From: Nocardioides gilvus
GTDB taxonomy: Bacteria; Actinomycetota; Actinomycetes; Propionibacteriales; Nocardioidaceae
Assembly: GCF_003194605.1 (NCBI RefSeq)
Contig: NZ_QHKY01000002.1
Coordinates: 186,001-250,000, forward strand
Direction: 5' to 3'
Length of the DNA: 64,000 nucleotides
Position numbers and translations under genes: made by a program. The notes below the pieces were generated by a model that saw nothing but the letters and a program-made list of their open reading frames with translations, ran no database searches and had not been told where the DNA came from. Position 1 is the first letter of the stretch. The number at the start of each line of letters is the position of its first letter. Below are positions 35,181 through 43,592 of the stretch, in pieces.

Positions 35181-36176
35181 TCAGATCCCTGGTGCGGGCG
35201 GGTCGGGTCGGGTCCTCGTCGTGGAGCTGAGGGCTTCGATGCGTTGACTGACGTCGTGGGCGGTGGTGGTGAGCGCCGCCCACTCGTGGGGGTGGACGCC
35301 GTTCTGCACCAATGCGGTGACAAGGTGCGCGGCGTCGTACGGCTTGTCCTTGGGCACCTGATCGAGGGCACACCACGCGAGTGCGCCGTTGCCGTTGAGC
35401 CAGCTGGCGAAGGCGAGCATGGTGGCCGGGGCTGCCCGCAGCGAGTCGGGCGCCCTGCGGGTCAGATCGCTCCAAAGAGCGACGTGTGACGTGGCGGTCT
35501 GCGCGTTCATGTCGACCCACAGTCGGTCGCGGACCGGGATGGACTCGAGCGCGACGAGGAGCTGGGTGGCCGTGAGGTCAGGGAGGCGTTTGCCATCGGT
35601 GTGGAAGGCTCGGAGACGGTGGAGCGCGAACGCTGTCTCGGCGCGGATGCTGCTGCTCGCAGCGTGCGTCCGGGCGTCGGTAAGGTGGTCGGTGATGGGT
35701 TGGCGATCGCCGACGAGTGAGTCGGCCAGCGAGGTACGACTGGCTGCAGGCTGGGCCATGCCGTTCAGGACGGTGCTGGCAGCGATCCGGTCACGGGTGG
35801 CGGTGCTTAGCGGGCCGGAGACCTGGTTGCCGAAGTCGATCCACGCGGTCTCGCTGGCTCCCAGGCGGATCGGGGTGGCCACCCCAACACCGCCCAGGCG
35901 CAGGGCGAAGTCTTGGCTGAGCCTGTCCCCGTAGTCGCTGTCGGTGGTGAAGGTGACGATCGCAACCCTCGATGTCGGTTGGGCGCAGCGGGCGTACACC
36001 TCGCCGATGGAGTCCCACGCCTGTTCACGCTCGCGCGCCGAGCTGGGAACGTCGACTCGGACTACCGGAAGGTCCGGAGCGAGGGGGACGAGGACGAGCG
36101 ATTCGTTCGGGTGGAATCCGAGAAGGTGGGGGATGGACACCACCAGTTCTTCGGGGGAGCGGATGGAGAGGTTCAT
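35181..36176 (-). CDS. DUF4192 protein
   Basis: 331 residues of the DUF4192 family: LSIRSPEELVVSIPHLLGFH and PNESLVLVPL at the N-terminus, then ARCAQPTSRVAIVTFTTDS, and NGNGALAWCALDQVPKDKPY. The family is common in actinobacterial chromosomes and mobile elements, and its function is unknown. It lies 37 bases downstream of the next operon gene. The C-terminal region (after 280) is variable. Confidence 0.85.
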   Translation of the reverse strand: MNLSIRSPEELVVSIPHLLGFHPNESLVLVPLAPDLPVVRVDVPSSAREREQAWDSIGEVYARCAQPTSRVAIVTFTTDSDYGDRLSQDFALRLGGVGVATPIRLGASETAWIDFGNQVSGPLSTATRDRIAASTVLNGMAQPAASRTSLADSLVGDRQPITDHLTDARTHAASSSIRAETAFALHRLRAFHTDGKRLPDLTATQLLVALESIPVRDRLWVDMNAQTATSHVALWSDLTRRAPDSLRAAPATMLAFASWLNGNGALAWCALDQVPKDKPYDAAHLVTALVQNGVHPHEWAALTTTAHDVSQRIEALSSTTRTRPDPPAPGI

Positions 36177-36213
36177 GTCCTGTAGGTGAGCGACACCCGC
36201 CGGAGACTCGGAG

Positions 36214-37527
36214 TCACGTGCCGAGAGCGCCGTAATCGCTGCGCGTTGGAGGTCGGTGAGTGAGGGCGGCGTGCAACTCGACCCGTGTGGGTCCCGGAGT
36301 CGCAGCAGTCGGGGGTGCCTGCGGGCGAAGCCTTTCGTTCACGGTGCCTACGACCGCCAGGTCTGTCGCCGGTGAGACCGGTTCGAAGCGCTCGTTGACC
36401 GGGGTGCCCATGCCCCCGGTTCCGCTCTCGAAGTGGGGGAGTGTGAGGCGCTCGCAGTAGGCGCCGCGCTGCACGCCTTCGTTGATGACGTCGGCAATGC
36501 GGTGGTCGACCCCGTTGAAGAGCAGTTGGAAGCCTGAGAGCACGCGTGGCTCGACGACTGTGTCTGGCCTGACTGCGCGCAGACGCGCGACAGCATTGGC
36601 TCCTTCGGCTGCGGCCGAGGCACCGTTGCCGAGTACGCCGCCGATCCCGCGGAGCTGCTTCTGGATCAGCGTGTAGGTCTCTGCGCGCTCGGACCAGCGG
36701 CCCGCGAGCCGGTCGTCGACCCGTGCTGCGAACGGAACGAGGTGGGCTGAGACGAGCCGTTGGGAGTCGACCACCAGACGCAGGTTCGTGGCGCTCGGGA
36801 AGGCGCTCATCCGGACCGCGAGATTGTGTTGCGCCTGCAGCACGCCGAGGATGCCTGCCCGGACGGGGTCGAGGATGACCTTGGTCTTGGGACGCCACCC
36901 CAGCTGGTCGACGCTGTAGTCGGGTTGTCCGAGATTGATGTCGAGGGCTGCGGCGAGTGAGACCCATCCGAGGCGTGCGCTCTGGGTGAGAGGCTCCCAG
37001 CCTGGGGTGTTGCGGTAGCGCTGGTCTAGGACCACGAGAGCCTGCGTCATCGCCGCGATGTCGGCGACGATCGCTTGGGCTTGGGGCGCCGTCAGCCTGG
37101 CCGCGAACCGTGGCGAGGTGTCGTGTTCGGCGAGTGCAGCAGCCCGGGCCGTACGACGCCAGGGCTCGACCATCGGCCAGCGGTGAGGTGAGGCCAGTGA
37201 CTCCAGCGTGGGGAGCGGCGCCGTGGACTTGGCGACAGCGAGGTCGATGGCGCGCGCGAGTTCGGCTGCAGAGCTGTGGCTGGCACCGGACAGCCCCGCC
37301 GAGCGGAAGGGATTCGGCTGCCTGTGCGGCAGGTTGGAAAAGGCCAGCGGGCTGACGGCGTGCATGGTCCGGCTCATCCACACCAGCACCGCCTGGCGAT
37401 ATGCCCGGACTGCCGAGCCGACTTCCTCGCGATCCTCTCGCGACCGCCCCAACTTATGTTGCACCCGGTGCTGCCGCAGGAGAGTCGCCAACTCTTGCCG
37501 CATCTCTGCGCCGGTCTCGCCGTACAT
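36214..37527 (-). CDS. Unknown protein of the conjugative element
   Basis: 437 residues, not assigned to a family. It is Ala/Arg/Leu-rich and helical throughout, with no clear membrane helix or signal peptide. The TGATG junction joins it to the 100-residue gene upstream, so the two are probably translated together. An opposing-strand-independent, unbroken frame and operon position support it as real. A structural or DNA-associated role in the element is possible but unsupported. Confidence 0.75.
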   Translation of the reverse strand: MYGETGAEMRQELATLLRQHRVQHKLGRSREDREEVGSAVRAYRQAVLVWMSRTMHAVSPLAFSNLPHRQPNPFRSAGLSGASHSSAAELARAIDLAVAKSTAPLPTLESLASPHRWPMVEPWRRTARAAALAEHDTSPRFAARLTAPQAQAIVADIAAMTQALVVLDQRYRNTPGWEPLTQSARLGWVSLAAALDINLGQPDYSVDQLGWRPKTKVILDPVRAGILGVLQAQHNLAVRMSAFPSATNLRLVVDSQRLVSAHLVPFAARVDDRLAGRWSERAETYTLIQKQLRGIGGVLGNGASAAAEGANAVARLRAVRPDTVVEPRVLSGFQLLFNGVDHRIADVINEGVQRGAYCERLTLPHFESGTGGMGTPVNERFEPVSPATDLAVVGTVNERLRPQAPPTAATPGPTRVELHAALTHRPPTRSDYGALGT

Positions 37528-37829
37528 CAGGGACCGTCGAGGGTGTAGGCGTCGTCCAGCATCGCGATGATGAGTTCGATGCTCAGCGCGTCGACCCCGT
37601 GTCGATCGAGTTCCTCGAGCGCAACTGTGGCCATCGGGAGGAGGATCGCCCGGTCTTCGCAGCGCCTCTTGCTGTCGATTGTCGGCACGTCGTCGCCGTG
37701 GACCCGGTCGAGTTCGATCAGTGCATGTTCGTAGGCCGACGACGCGTCGATGGTCGTGGCGTGATCGGCGAGCGCAGCCAGGTAGGAGCGTGCCTGGGCG
37801 AGCGTCATCGCGTGGGGGAGCAGGATCAT
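37527..37829 (-). CDS. Unknown small protein of the conjugative element
   Basis: 100 residues, acidic and helical (LAQARSYLAALADHATTIDA, later ILLPMATVALEELDRHGVDA). GAAAGGAG precedes the start. It overlaps the 437-residue gene at TGATG, suggesting a partner. A 121-base gap separates it from the DUF4913 gene upstream. No family recognised. Confidence 0.72.
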   Translation of the reverse strand: MILLPHAMTLAQARSYLAALADHATTIDASSAYEHALIELDRVHGDDVPTIDSKRRCEDRAILLPMATVALEELDRHGVDALSIELIIAMLDDAYTLDGP

Positions 37830-37950
37830 CGGCAGCTCCTTTCGTGGATGGATCCTCCGAGGGTGCGACTAGCAGTTCGTCGGCGTCGTTCGACCGTGGG
37901 CTGCGCTGTGGAGGAGACCGCCCGGCCTGCTGCTGTGGGGAGAACCGTGC

Positions 37951-38484
37951 TCAGCCGACCAGCGGGCTGTTGACCGAGGCTTCGATACGGCGCCTGCGCT
38001 GCACGTCCCGGCGTACGAACTCCTCAAAGTGGCCGTCGCGGTCCTGGATCGTGATCTCGGCGGGTTGGACGACAGGTTCCTCTCCGGGCCAAGCGGTGAC
38101 TCGGGTCGGACGGTCGCGATCGAGACGGGTGCCGGAGATCGCTACCCAATCGCGGAGCCGATGCTTGGCATCCTCGAAGTCGCGTCGCCACGCGATCGGC
38201 GCTGAAGGTGACGCTGTCTGGTGGTAGCAACTCAGCCAGTGGGTATGGAGCGCTGAGAGCTCCCAGACGAGTTCGTCGTGCAGGTAGTAGAACGGCGGGA
38301 CGATCGAGGGGGAGAGCCCGTGGCTGGTCTTGAGCCACTTCACCCACCGATCGAGGTCGTGCCATTCGTACTCGGCCTCCTCGGCCAGGAGCAGGTTCCA
38401 GTTGATCGGCCCTGGGAGGTCGTCGCGCAAGAAAGCGCCCGACGACGAATCGTCGGGACCGTCGTGGCCGACGTACGGATCCAT
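37951..38484 (-). CDS. DUF4913 protein
   Basis: 177 residues matching DUF4913, a family frequent in actinobacterial conjugative elements: LDRWVKWLKTSHGLSPSIVP, FYYLHDELVWELSALHTHWL, and WRRDFEDAKHRLRDWVAIS. Function unknown; the constant position near VirD4/SSB genes suggests a conjugation-associated role. It follows ssb by 12 bases. Confidence 0.82.
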   Translation of the reverse strand: MDPYVGHDGPDDSSSGAFLRDDLPGPINWNLLLAEEAEYEWHDLDRWVKWLKTSHGLSPSIVPPFYYLHDELVWELSALHTHWLSCYHQTASPSAPIAWRRDFEDAKHRLRDWVAISGTRLDRDRPTRVTAWPGEEPVVQPAEITIQDRDGHFEEFVRRDVQRRRRIEASVNSPLVG

Positions 38485-38496
38485 GGTGGCTCCTCG

Positions 38497-38919
38497 TCAG
38501 ATTCCGACGGCCGGACTTGTCTGCTCTGGTGATGTACGCGGCGCAGGAGCGGTCGGCTCCAGTCGGCGACGCTGCACCTCATACGCCGTCTTGTTGACGT
38601 TGTGGCCGATCTTGCGCGCGACGAACTCCTCCTTGATCACGCTGCCATCGCGCCGCTCGACCTCGTACTCGTGGACGTAGCCGCTGGCGACAAACGAGTC
38701 ACCCTTGCGGAACCGTGCGTAGGTCTCGCGGGCCGTGCTCTCGAAGGCGACCATGTCGTGGAAGGTCGGGTCGAGCTTGGTGAAGTTGCCGTCGACTTCC
38801 CGACGCCACTGCTCGACGCCCACACGGACGCGGAGGTACTCGGCGCCTGCAGCGGTGAAGTGAAGGTCCGGCTCGCTGGCGATGAAGCCGACCAGGCTCA
38901 TTCGGGTGGGGATGGACAT
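38497..38919 (-). CDS. ssb: Single-stranded DNA-binding protein (element copy)
   Basis: 140 residues with an OB fold: MSLVGFIASEPDLHFTAAGA, YLRVRVGVEQWRR, and GDSFVASGYVHEYEVERRDG. It is diverged from housekeeping SSB and lacks the acidic C-terminal DDDIPF tail, so it probably does not recruit host partners in the usual way. It may coat transferred single strands. ATG 38919 has GGGAG upstream. Confidence 0.85.
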   Translation of the reverse strand: MSIPTRMSLVGFIASEPDLHFTAAGAEYLRVRVGVEQWRREVDGNFTKLDPTFHDMVAFESTARETYARFRKGDSFVASGYVHEYEVERRDGSVIKEEFVARKIGHNVNKTAYEVQRRRLEPTAPAPRTSPEQTSPAVGI

Positions 38920-39012
38920 CGCGACTCCCTCGGTCGTGCACACCACGGACTGGAGTGTGCTCGATCGACAGGTGTGCGACACCTACCACCGGATCGCGGA
39001 TGAAGCCAGCGA

Positions 39013-39097
39013 ACCCCGGGCACTCGAGTATGCCCGGGGTCGTGAACGACCCCCAGATCTTGTGCCTCCGGCTACCGAAAGCTGCAAGGTCTGGGGG
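39013..39097 (-). terminator. Two hairpins after the amidase gene
   Basis: CCCCCAGATCTTG pairs with CAAGGTCTGGGGG (39050-39097, one wobble). ACCCCGGGCA pairs with TGCCCGGGGT (39013-39040, perfect). Together they should end the amidase transcript, leaving ssb and the genes after it to a separate promoter. Confidence 0.72.
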
Positions 39098-39116
39098 CCG
39101 CCTACACGCTTCGGTG

Positions 39117-40016
39117 CTAGTTGAAGCGGACCAATTGGGCGCTTACGTCAGGCTCTACTTCCTGAAGCCAAGCCTGGTTCTTCTCCGAGTAGGTCCAACC
39201 TCGGTAGTCGTAGGCCACGACATTGCCCTTGTACCAGTCGACGGTGCCCCATTCCGAGACCAGCGGGTAGTCACCTTCGTCGATATCCACGATGAGCGCG
39301 AGGTGGTCGATGACACCGTCGGACTCCCAGTCGTAGGCCACGACATCACCGGGCGTCGCCTCTGGGACCGCGTTCCCGGAGAAGTCCATGGGGATCAGGC
39401 TCGCGCCCTTGGTTGCGACTAGGTGCTCGACCAGATCCTCCGCGAGCCATGCTGTGGCGCTGCCCTGGCGCTGACCAAAACGACCGTTGACGTCGGTGCC
39501 GTTCCACTCGACATCCTGCGACATACCTCCGGCCCACAGAGCCTGGCTTACGAACCATGTACACCCGGCAACCCCGATGGGTTGTGGGTCGGTGACGTGG
39601 CTCAATGCCCAGGCGACCGCAGCGTGGCGATCAAAATCGTCGGATTCGCTCGAGTTTGATACCGGAACCTCGCACTCGGGGAGCCCGACCGGAACCCCGA
39701 AACTTCCTGTCTCCAACCACGCCTCGGAGAAGTACCCCGAGGACGGGTCGAGGATCCAGATGTCGCTGGTGTACCCGCCGGGGCTGGTTACATCATCGCC
39801 AGCAGCCCAACAGGCCGCGACAATGGTCGAACCTTGCGGCAGTGCAGTCCCCACTCGAGCGTCGTAGACCGGAATCGAACGAGGATAGGCGCCCGTGCCC
39901 GCGGTGAAAGCGAGGACGTACGTGTTGTCTGACGCGTGCGCCGAGGGGGCGGTGAGAGTCGTGGTCAGGAAGGCAATGATGGTAGCCACCAGACCTGCGG
40001 TCGAGAGTCGGATCAT
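39117..40016 (-). CDS. Secreted amidase-domain protein (Amidase_6 type)
   Basis: 299 residues from ATG 40016 (GTG 40046 possible). A signal peptide (MIRLSTAGLVATIIAFLTTT ending SAHA) directs export. The C-terminal half has DRHAAVAWALSHVTDP, GCTWFVSQALWAGGM with the likely nucleophile Cys, and GVIDHLALIVDI with the likely His, as in the NlpC/P60-like putative amidase domain. It may open peptidoglycan for conjugation. It is followed by two terminator hairpins and preceded by a long gap, so it is a separate unit inside the element. Confidence 0.8.
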   Translation of the reverse strand: MIRLSTAGLVATIIAFLTTTLTAPSAHASDNTYVLAFTAGTGAYPRSIPVYDARVGTALPQGSTIVAACWAAGDDVTSPGGYTSDIWILDPSSGYFSEAWLETGSFGVPVGLPECEVPVSNSSESDDFDRHAAVAWALSHVTDPQPIGVAGCTWFVSQALWAGGMSQDVEWNGTDVNGRFGQRQGSATAWLAEDLVEHLVATKGASLIPMDFSGNAVPEATPGDVVAYDWESDGVIDHLALIVDIDEGDYPLVSEWGTVDWYKGNVVAYDYRGWTYSEKNQAWLQEVEPDVSAQLVRFN

Positions 40017-40336
40017 GATGAGGTCCAATCCCCGGCCTGTGCGCACCCCCGGATTGGGGTGCGTGTGGTCCCGGAATCCGAGAGTAGGGTTTGAGCAGGC
40101 CGTGCAGAATCCCCCGTCTCAGGAACGACGTGTCGTGCGCCGGGAGTCGCAGCGGAGACTCTCGAGAATCAAGCGCGGTCAGGGTGCTCGCACAATCGAC
40201 ACTCTTGGATAGGCCACATACCGGCCCCCACCGCACCGACGCTACAACCGACCATGCCTTCCCGGAATAGAGCGAAGTGCCCCGCGCTCCCGCAGCCGCC
40301 TCCTTGTCGCACAGGAGCTGGAGGACTGCGGTCCGT
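40017..40336. other. Gap between the coupling-ATPase and amidase genes
   Basis: No supported gene. It should hold the amidase promoter (minus strand). Short dyads are seen (for example ACGACGTGTCGT near 40125 and CTCTCGAGAA near 40167), but no clear terminator for the VirD4-like gene or strong promoter was recognised. Confidence 0.5.
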
Positions 40337-42052
40337 CTACCGGGCGCGCCACGAGCGTAGGCGAGCGACGATCGGCGGGGCGCTTCGCAGCAGCACGAGG
40401 CCGGTGCCGAAGGGGAGCATCCTGATCTGCTCCGGCGGCATGACGTGTCGCCGGCGGGTTGACCTTTGAACGGAACGCGCGCCGTTTTCGTTGATCGTGA
40501 TCGTGTCGTTGGGGTCGTCGCGCTCGCCGATGAGGACGGAGAGTTCCTGCAGGTCCTTGGACGCGGAGGCGCCGCCCAAGATGACCTTGACGATGGATGC
40601 GTCCCAGATGGTGCTGGCCGCGTGCTCGCCCCACTTCGCGCGGGCCTGGGAGAGCGACTGGAGGACCGGCATGGTCGTGATCCCGTTGCCGCCGCCCTCT
40701 GCCATGAGGACCGGGAGCGACGGGAGGGGAGCGAGGTTGCCGATCTCGTCGAGCGCGAGCAAGAGGGGTGGGTCCAGGCGGGTGCCTGGTGATGCTGCTG
40801 CGAGGTGGCGTGCGGTTTCGGTGAGGTCTTCCAGGAAGGCAGCTACGAGAGGCCAAGCAGCTCCTGCTCCGGCTCCGGTGGCGAGCAGGTAGAGCGTCCC
40901 GTTGTTGGTGAGGAAGTGGGTGGGGTCGAACTCGTCGCCGGGGGAGGGGCTGACAGCGTCAAGCACCTTGGGGTCCGCGAGGGAAGCCATGGACTGGGAG
41001 ACGGCCATCCAGATCGAGTCGCGGGTGCGCGGGTCGGAATGGATCATCCCGTGGAGTGAGTCGGCCCAACCGGGCGCGGCACCGCCGTGGCTGGCGAGGA
41101 TCCCGACGGCGTCCATCGCTGCTGTCGCGGAGAGTGACCATTCGAAGAGCACGCGGGTGGGGAGTCGGTCGAGCGCGGCGGCGTGAAGAAGTGCCTGGAT
41201 GACGGCACGGGCGCGTCCTTCCCAGAAGCCACCTGACTCGGTTCCCCCCGCCGAGAGGCCGGTCGAGGACGCGAGCCCGGTGGCGCGGATCATGGCCGTG
41301 AGCGGGTCTTCGCATCCGCGGATCGGTGACCAGCGCACGCCGACTCCACCAACGTCGGTGAGCCCGGCGGTGAGACGCTGCGGATCGAAGACTGCAACCG
41401 GTCCGACGTCGCGCCGCGCTCGGATCGTGGCCGCGAGGTTGTCGGGGCGCGTCGAGGTGGTGACGACGGCGCCTGGTGCGCCGAGGATCGCGTTCACCAC
41501 CAGGTGAAGGCCTTTGCCAGAACGCGGTGGACCAATGACGAGGATCGAGTCTTCGACCGAAGCCCAGACACCTCGCCCGTGGCTCTTGCCGAGTAGGTAG
41601 CCGACGTCGCGCGCTGTGGGGCGAGTGAGCGATGGGCGCAGAGTGTGACCCCGACGGAGCAGGGCCTTCTCCGAAGCGGTGTCGTCGATGTCCCGTCTGG
41701 TCGCGGTGCCTTGGATACGGCTGGGGTCGTGGGCGCTGCGGTGCCGCCCTCTGGAGACGAGCACCCACACCGTCCACAGGAGTCCGATCAGCAGCGCGAC
41801 CAGGGTGAGCATGCTGCACCAGTACGCGACAGCCGAGAGGCTGGAGGCGCCGAGCGCCAGCCCGGGCGTACGCGGCTGAACAAGAACGCGTAACCCGGCC
41901 GCCAGGCCTGCAGAGGGTTGCTCTGACCCGGTGGCGAAGGCGGCGATCAAACCGGCGGCGTGCAGGAGCAGCGCGAGAATGAAGACCCCACAGATGGCGA
42001 TCAGCACGGCATTCGTGAGCCTATTGTCGACGGATTGACTCCGGGTGTTCAT
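40337..42052 (-). CDS. VirD4/TraG-like type IV coupling ATPase
   Basis: 571 residues. Two N-terminal membrane segments (about 12-40 and 73-97) precede a RecA-like motor with Walker A GPPRSGKG and Walker B LLLALDEIGNLAPLPSLP. The QSLSQARAKWG and LQELSVLIGERDD motifs are those of TraG/VirD4 C-termini. It should link the relaxosome to the secretion channel during DNA transfer. The gene starts at a four-base overlap with the 155-residue gene. The relaxase it would serve is absent here. Confidence 0.9.
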   Translation of the reverse strand: MNTRSQSVDNRLTNAVLIAICGVFILALLLHAAGLIAAFATGSEQPSAGLAAGLRVLVQPRTPGLALGASSLSAVAYWCSMLTLVALLIGLLWTVWVLVSRGRHRSAHDPSRIQGTATRRDIDDTASEKALLRRGHTLRPSLTRPTARDVGYLLGKSHGRGVWASVEDSILVIGPPRSGKGLHLVVNAILGAPGAVVTTSTRPDNLAATIRARRDVGPVAVFDPQRLTAGLTDVGGVGVRWSPIRGCEDPLTAMIRATGLASSTGLSAGGTESGGFWEGRARAVIQALLHAAALDRLPTRVLFEWSLSATAAMDAVGILASHGGAAPGWADSLHGMIHSDPRTRDSIWMAVSQSMASLADPKVLDAVSPSPGDEFDPTHFLTNNGTLYLLATGAGAGAAWPLVAAFLEDLTETARHLAAASPGTRLDPPLLLALDEIGNLAPLPSLPVLMAEGGGNGITTMPVLQSLSQARAKWGEHAASTIWDASIVKVILGGASASKDLQELSVLIGERDDPNDTITINENGARSVQRSTRRRHVMPPEQIRMLPFGTGLVLLRSAPPIVARLRSWRAR

Positions 42053-42516
42053 GCCGGCTGCTCGATCTCGGCTACGGCGGCGGACGTCATCCCGACCAGC
42101 AGCAGTTTGGGTCCGCCCCGGCGCAGGACAGCGGGCGGCAGGTTCAGGCTTGTCTGCCCGTCAGCATCGGCTGTCTGCGTGCACACGACGTACGCGATGA
42201 CGACTTCCTCGCCCGGGTGAAACCCTTGGCCGTGGAGGCCCGGTTGGGACACCGGGATCGGTGCGTCGCACTTAGGACTGTTCTCTGTTGCAGGCGGGGG
42301 TGTGGCGATGTCGGCGTAGGTGGCGCCGTCGGCTTCACGGATCTCGACGCGAACGGCGGTCCCGAGGCCTGTCGTGATTGCGTCCAGCACCGACTGGAGG
42401 TCGCCGCGCCCGAAAACATGCTCGCTCTGGTGGGGGGTGCCGTCGACATCGACGGTGAGGCGCCCGTCAGGGTCGATGTCGACGTGGACGGCGCTGAGAA
42501 CGACCGGGATCTTCAT
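42049..42516 (-). CDS. Unknown protein of the conjugative element
   Basis: 155 residues with no recognised family. The N-terminal half (LSAVHVDIDPDGRLTVDVDG, later GRGDLQSVLDAITTGLGTAV) has alternating strands and helix; the C-terminal half contains HPGEEVVIAYVVC. It overlaps both neighbours by four bases, between the ArdC-like and VirD4-like genes, so it is almost certainly coding. It has no signal peptide or membrane helix. Confidence 0.75.
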   Translation of the reverse strand: MKIPVVLSAVHVDIDPDGRLTVDVDGTPHQSEHVFGRGDLQSVLDAITTGLGTAVRVEIREADGATYADIATPPPATENSPKCDAPIPVSQPGLHGQGFHPGEEVVIAYVVCTQTADADGQTSLNLPPAVLRRGGPKLLLVGMTSAAVAEIEQPA

Positions 42517-43592
42517 AGTCCGAGTCCCGTCGAGTCATTGCGTACGCCGGTGGCCACCGCAGGTCTCCTGGCTTGGTGGTTGAACGCCTCGCGGTCGAGG
42601 CCTGGTGGATTGCCGTCCCCGATCTTCTGCGTATCGAGTCTCTCGAGGATCCCCAGCGCAGCACTCCTGACGCGGTCGGCCGTCGACTGGACGACCTCGA
42701 GCGGGGTCTTGCCCGGGACACTCGATGCCCACGTGGAGACGTACGGGATCGTGTAGGTCGACGTGTCGAGGCCGTGCGCGGCGCCGACCATCAGGGCGAT
42801 GGACTCAGCCTCAACTTCCGCGATGCCGCGATGCAGGGTCGCGTCCGCTGCCGGCTCGGTGGACATGGGGTCAGCGCGGGGGCTGTGGAGCAAAGCATGC
42901 CCAAGTTCGTGGCTGAGTGTCTTGACCTGGGCTGCGTCGTCCATGTCCACCCGGACCGACACCTCGCGGGTGAGGAAGTCGGTCAGCCCGTTGGCTCCGC
43001 CGATTGTGGCGGCTGACGAAACCAACCGGAGGTCAAACCCCAGCCCCGTGACCTGATCGGCGAGGCCGTCCCACAGCCCGCTCGGTGCCTCGCCCCGGAG
43101 CAGGTGGGGTCGGGGGAGCTCAGGCAACGGGTCACCTGCGGTCTGAGAAACATCCCAGACGTGAGTCGGTTTGAGGCCGATGAGCTTCGACTTCACAGCC
43201 TCGCCGAAGCCGGGCTTCTCACCGCGCGCGAGCCGATGCCACGACGCAGGATTCGACGGGGTCGCGGAGACGAACCTGGCGGTGACGGGCGCGAGGATGC
43301 CGTACCCGTGCTGGCCTTTCTCAACATGGCGGCCTAGGGAGAGCCACTGGTGGAACCCCGCGACGTACGTGGGAGTCGGCGCGGGTACGCGTCCCTCGGT
43401 GTACGCCGCGTAGTGCTGGGCGTAGATGAGGATCGTGTTGTTGAAACTGCGGGAACGGAACCGGGCCGCGAACTCCAGAGCACGCTTCCAGTCCTCGCCC
43501 GTGACGAGTGCTGCAACGGACCCGCTGAGTTGTTGGTGTAGTGCCTCCAGCTTGGCTTCCCGAGCCCCTCTCCCTCGAACTTCAGTGGTCAT
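42513..43592 (-). CDS. ArdC-like protein with ImmA/M78-type peptidase motif
   Basis: 359 residues. The N-terminus (EALHQQLSGSVAALVTGEDW, then FRSRSFNNTILIYAQH and YGILAPVTARF) matches the ArdC single-stranded DNA-binding domain. The middle has the zinc-protease motif SHELGHALLH. ArdC proteins protect incoming conjugative DNA from restriction; the protease-like half may cleave a repressor or host factor (inferred). ATG 43592 overlaps the VirB4-like stop as ATGA. Confidence 0.87.
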   Translation of the reverse strand: MTTEVRGRGAREAKLEALHQQLSGSVAALVTGEDWKRALEFAARFRSRSFNNTILIYAQHYAAYTEGRVPAPTPTYVAGFHQWLSLGRHVEKGQHGYGILAPVTARFVSATPSNPASWHRLARGEKPGFGEAVKSKLIGLKPTHVWDVSQTAGDPLPELPRPHLLRGEAPSGLWDGLADQVTGLGFDLRLVSSAATIGGANGLTDFLTREVSVRVDMDDAAQVKTLSHELGHALLHSPRADPMSTEPAADATLHRGIAEVEAESIALMVGAAHGLDTSTYTIPYVSTWASSVPGKTPLEVVQSTADRVRSAALGILERLDTQKIGDGNPPGLDREAFNHQARRPAVATGVRNDSTGLGL

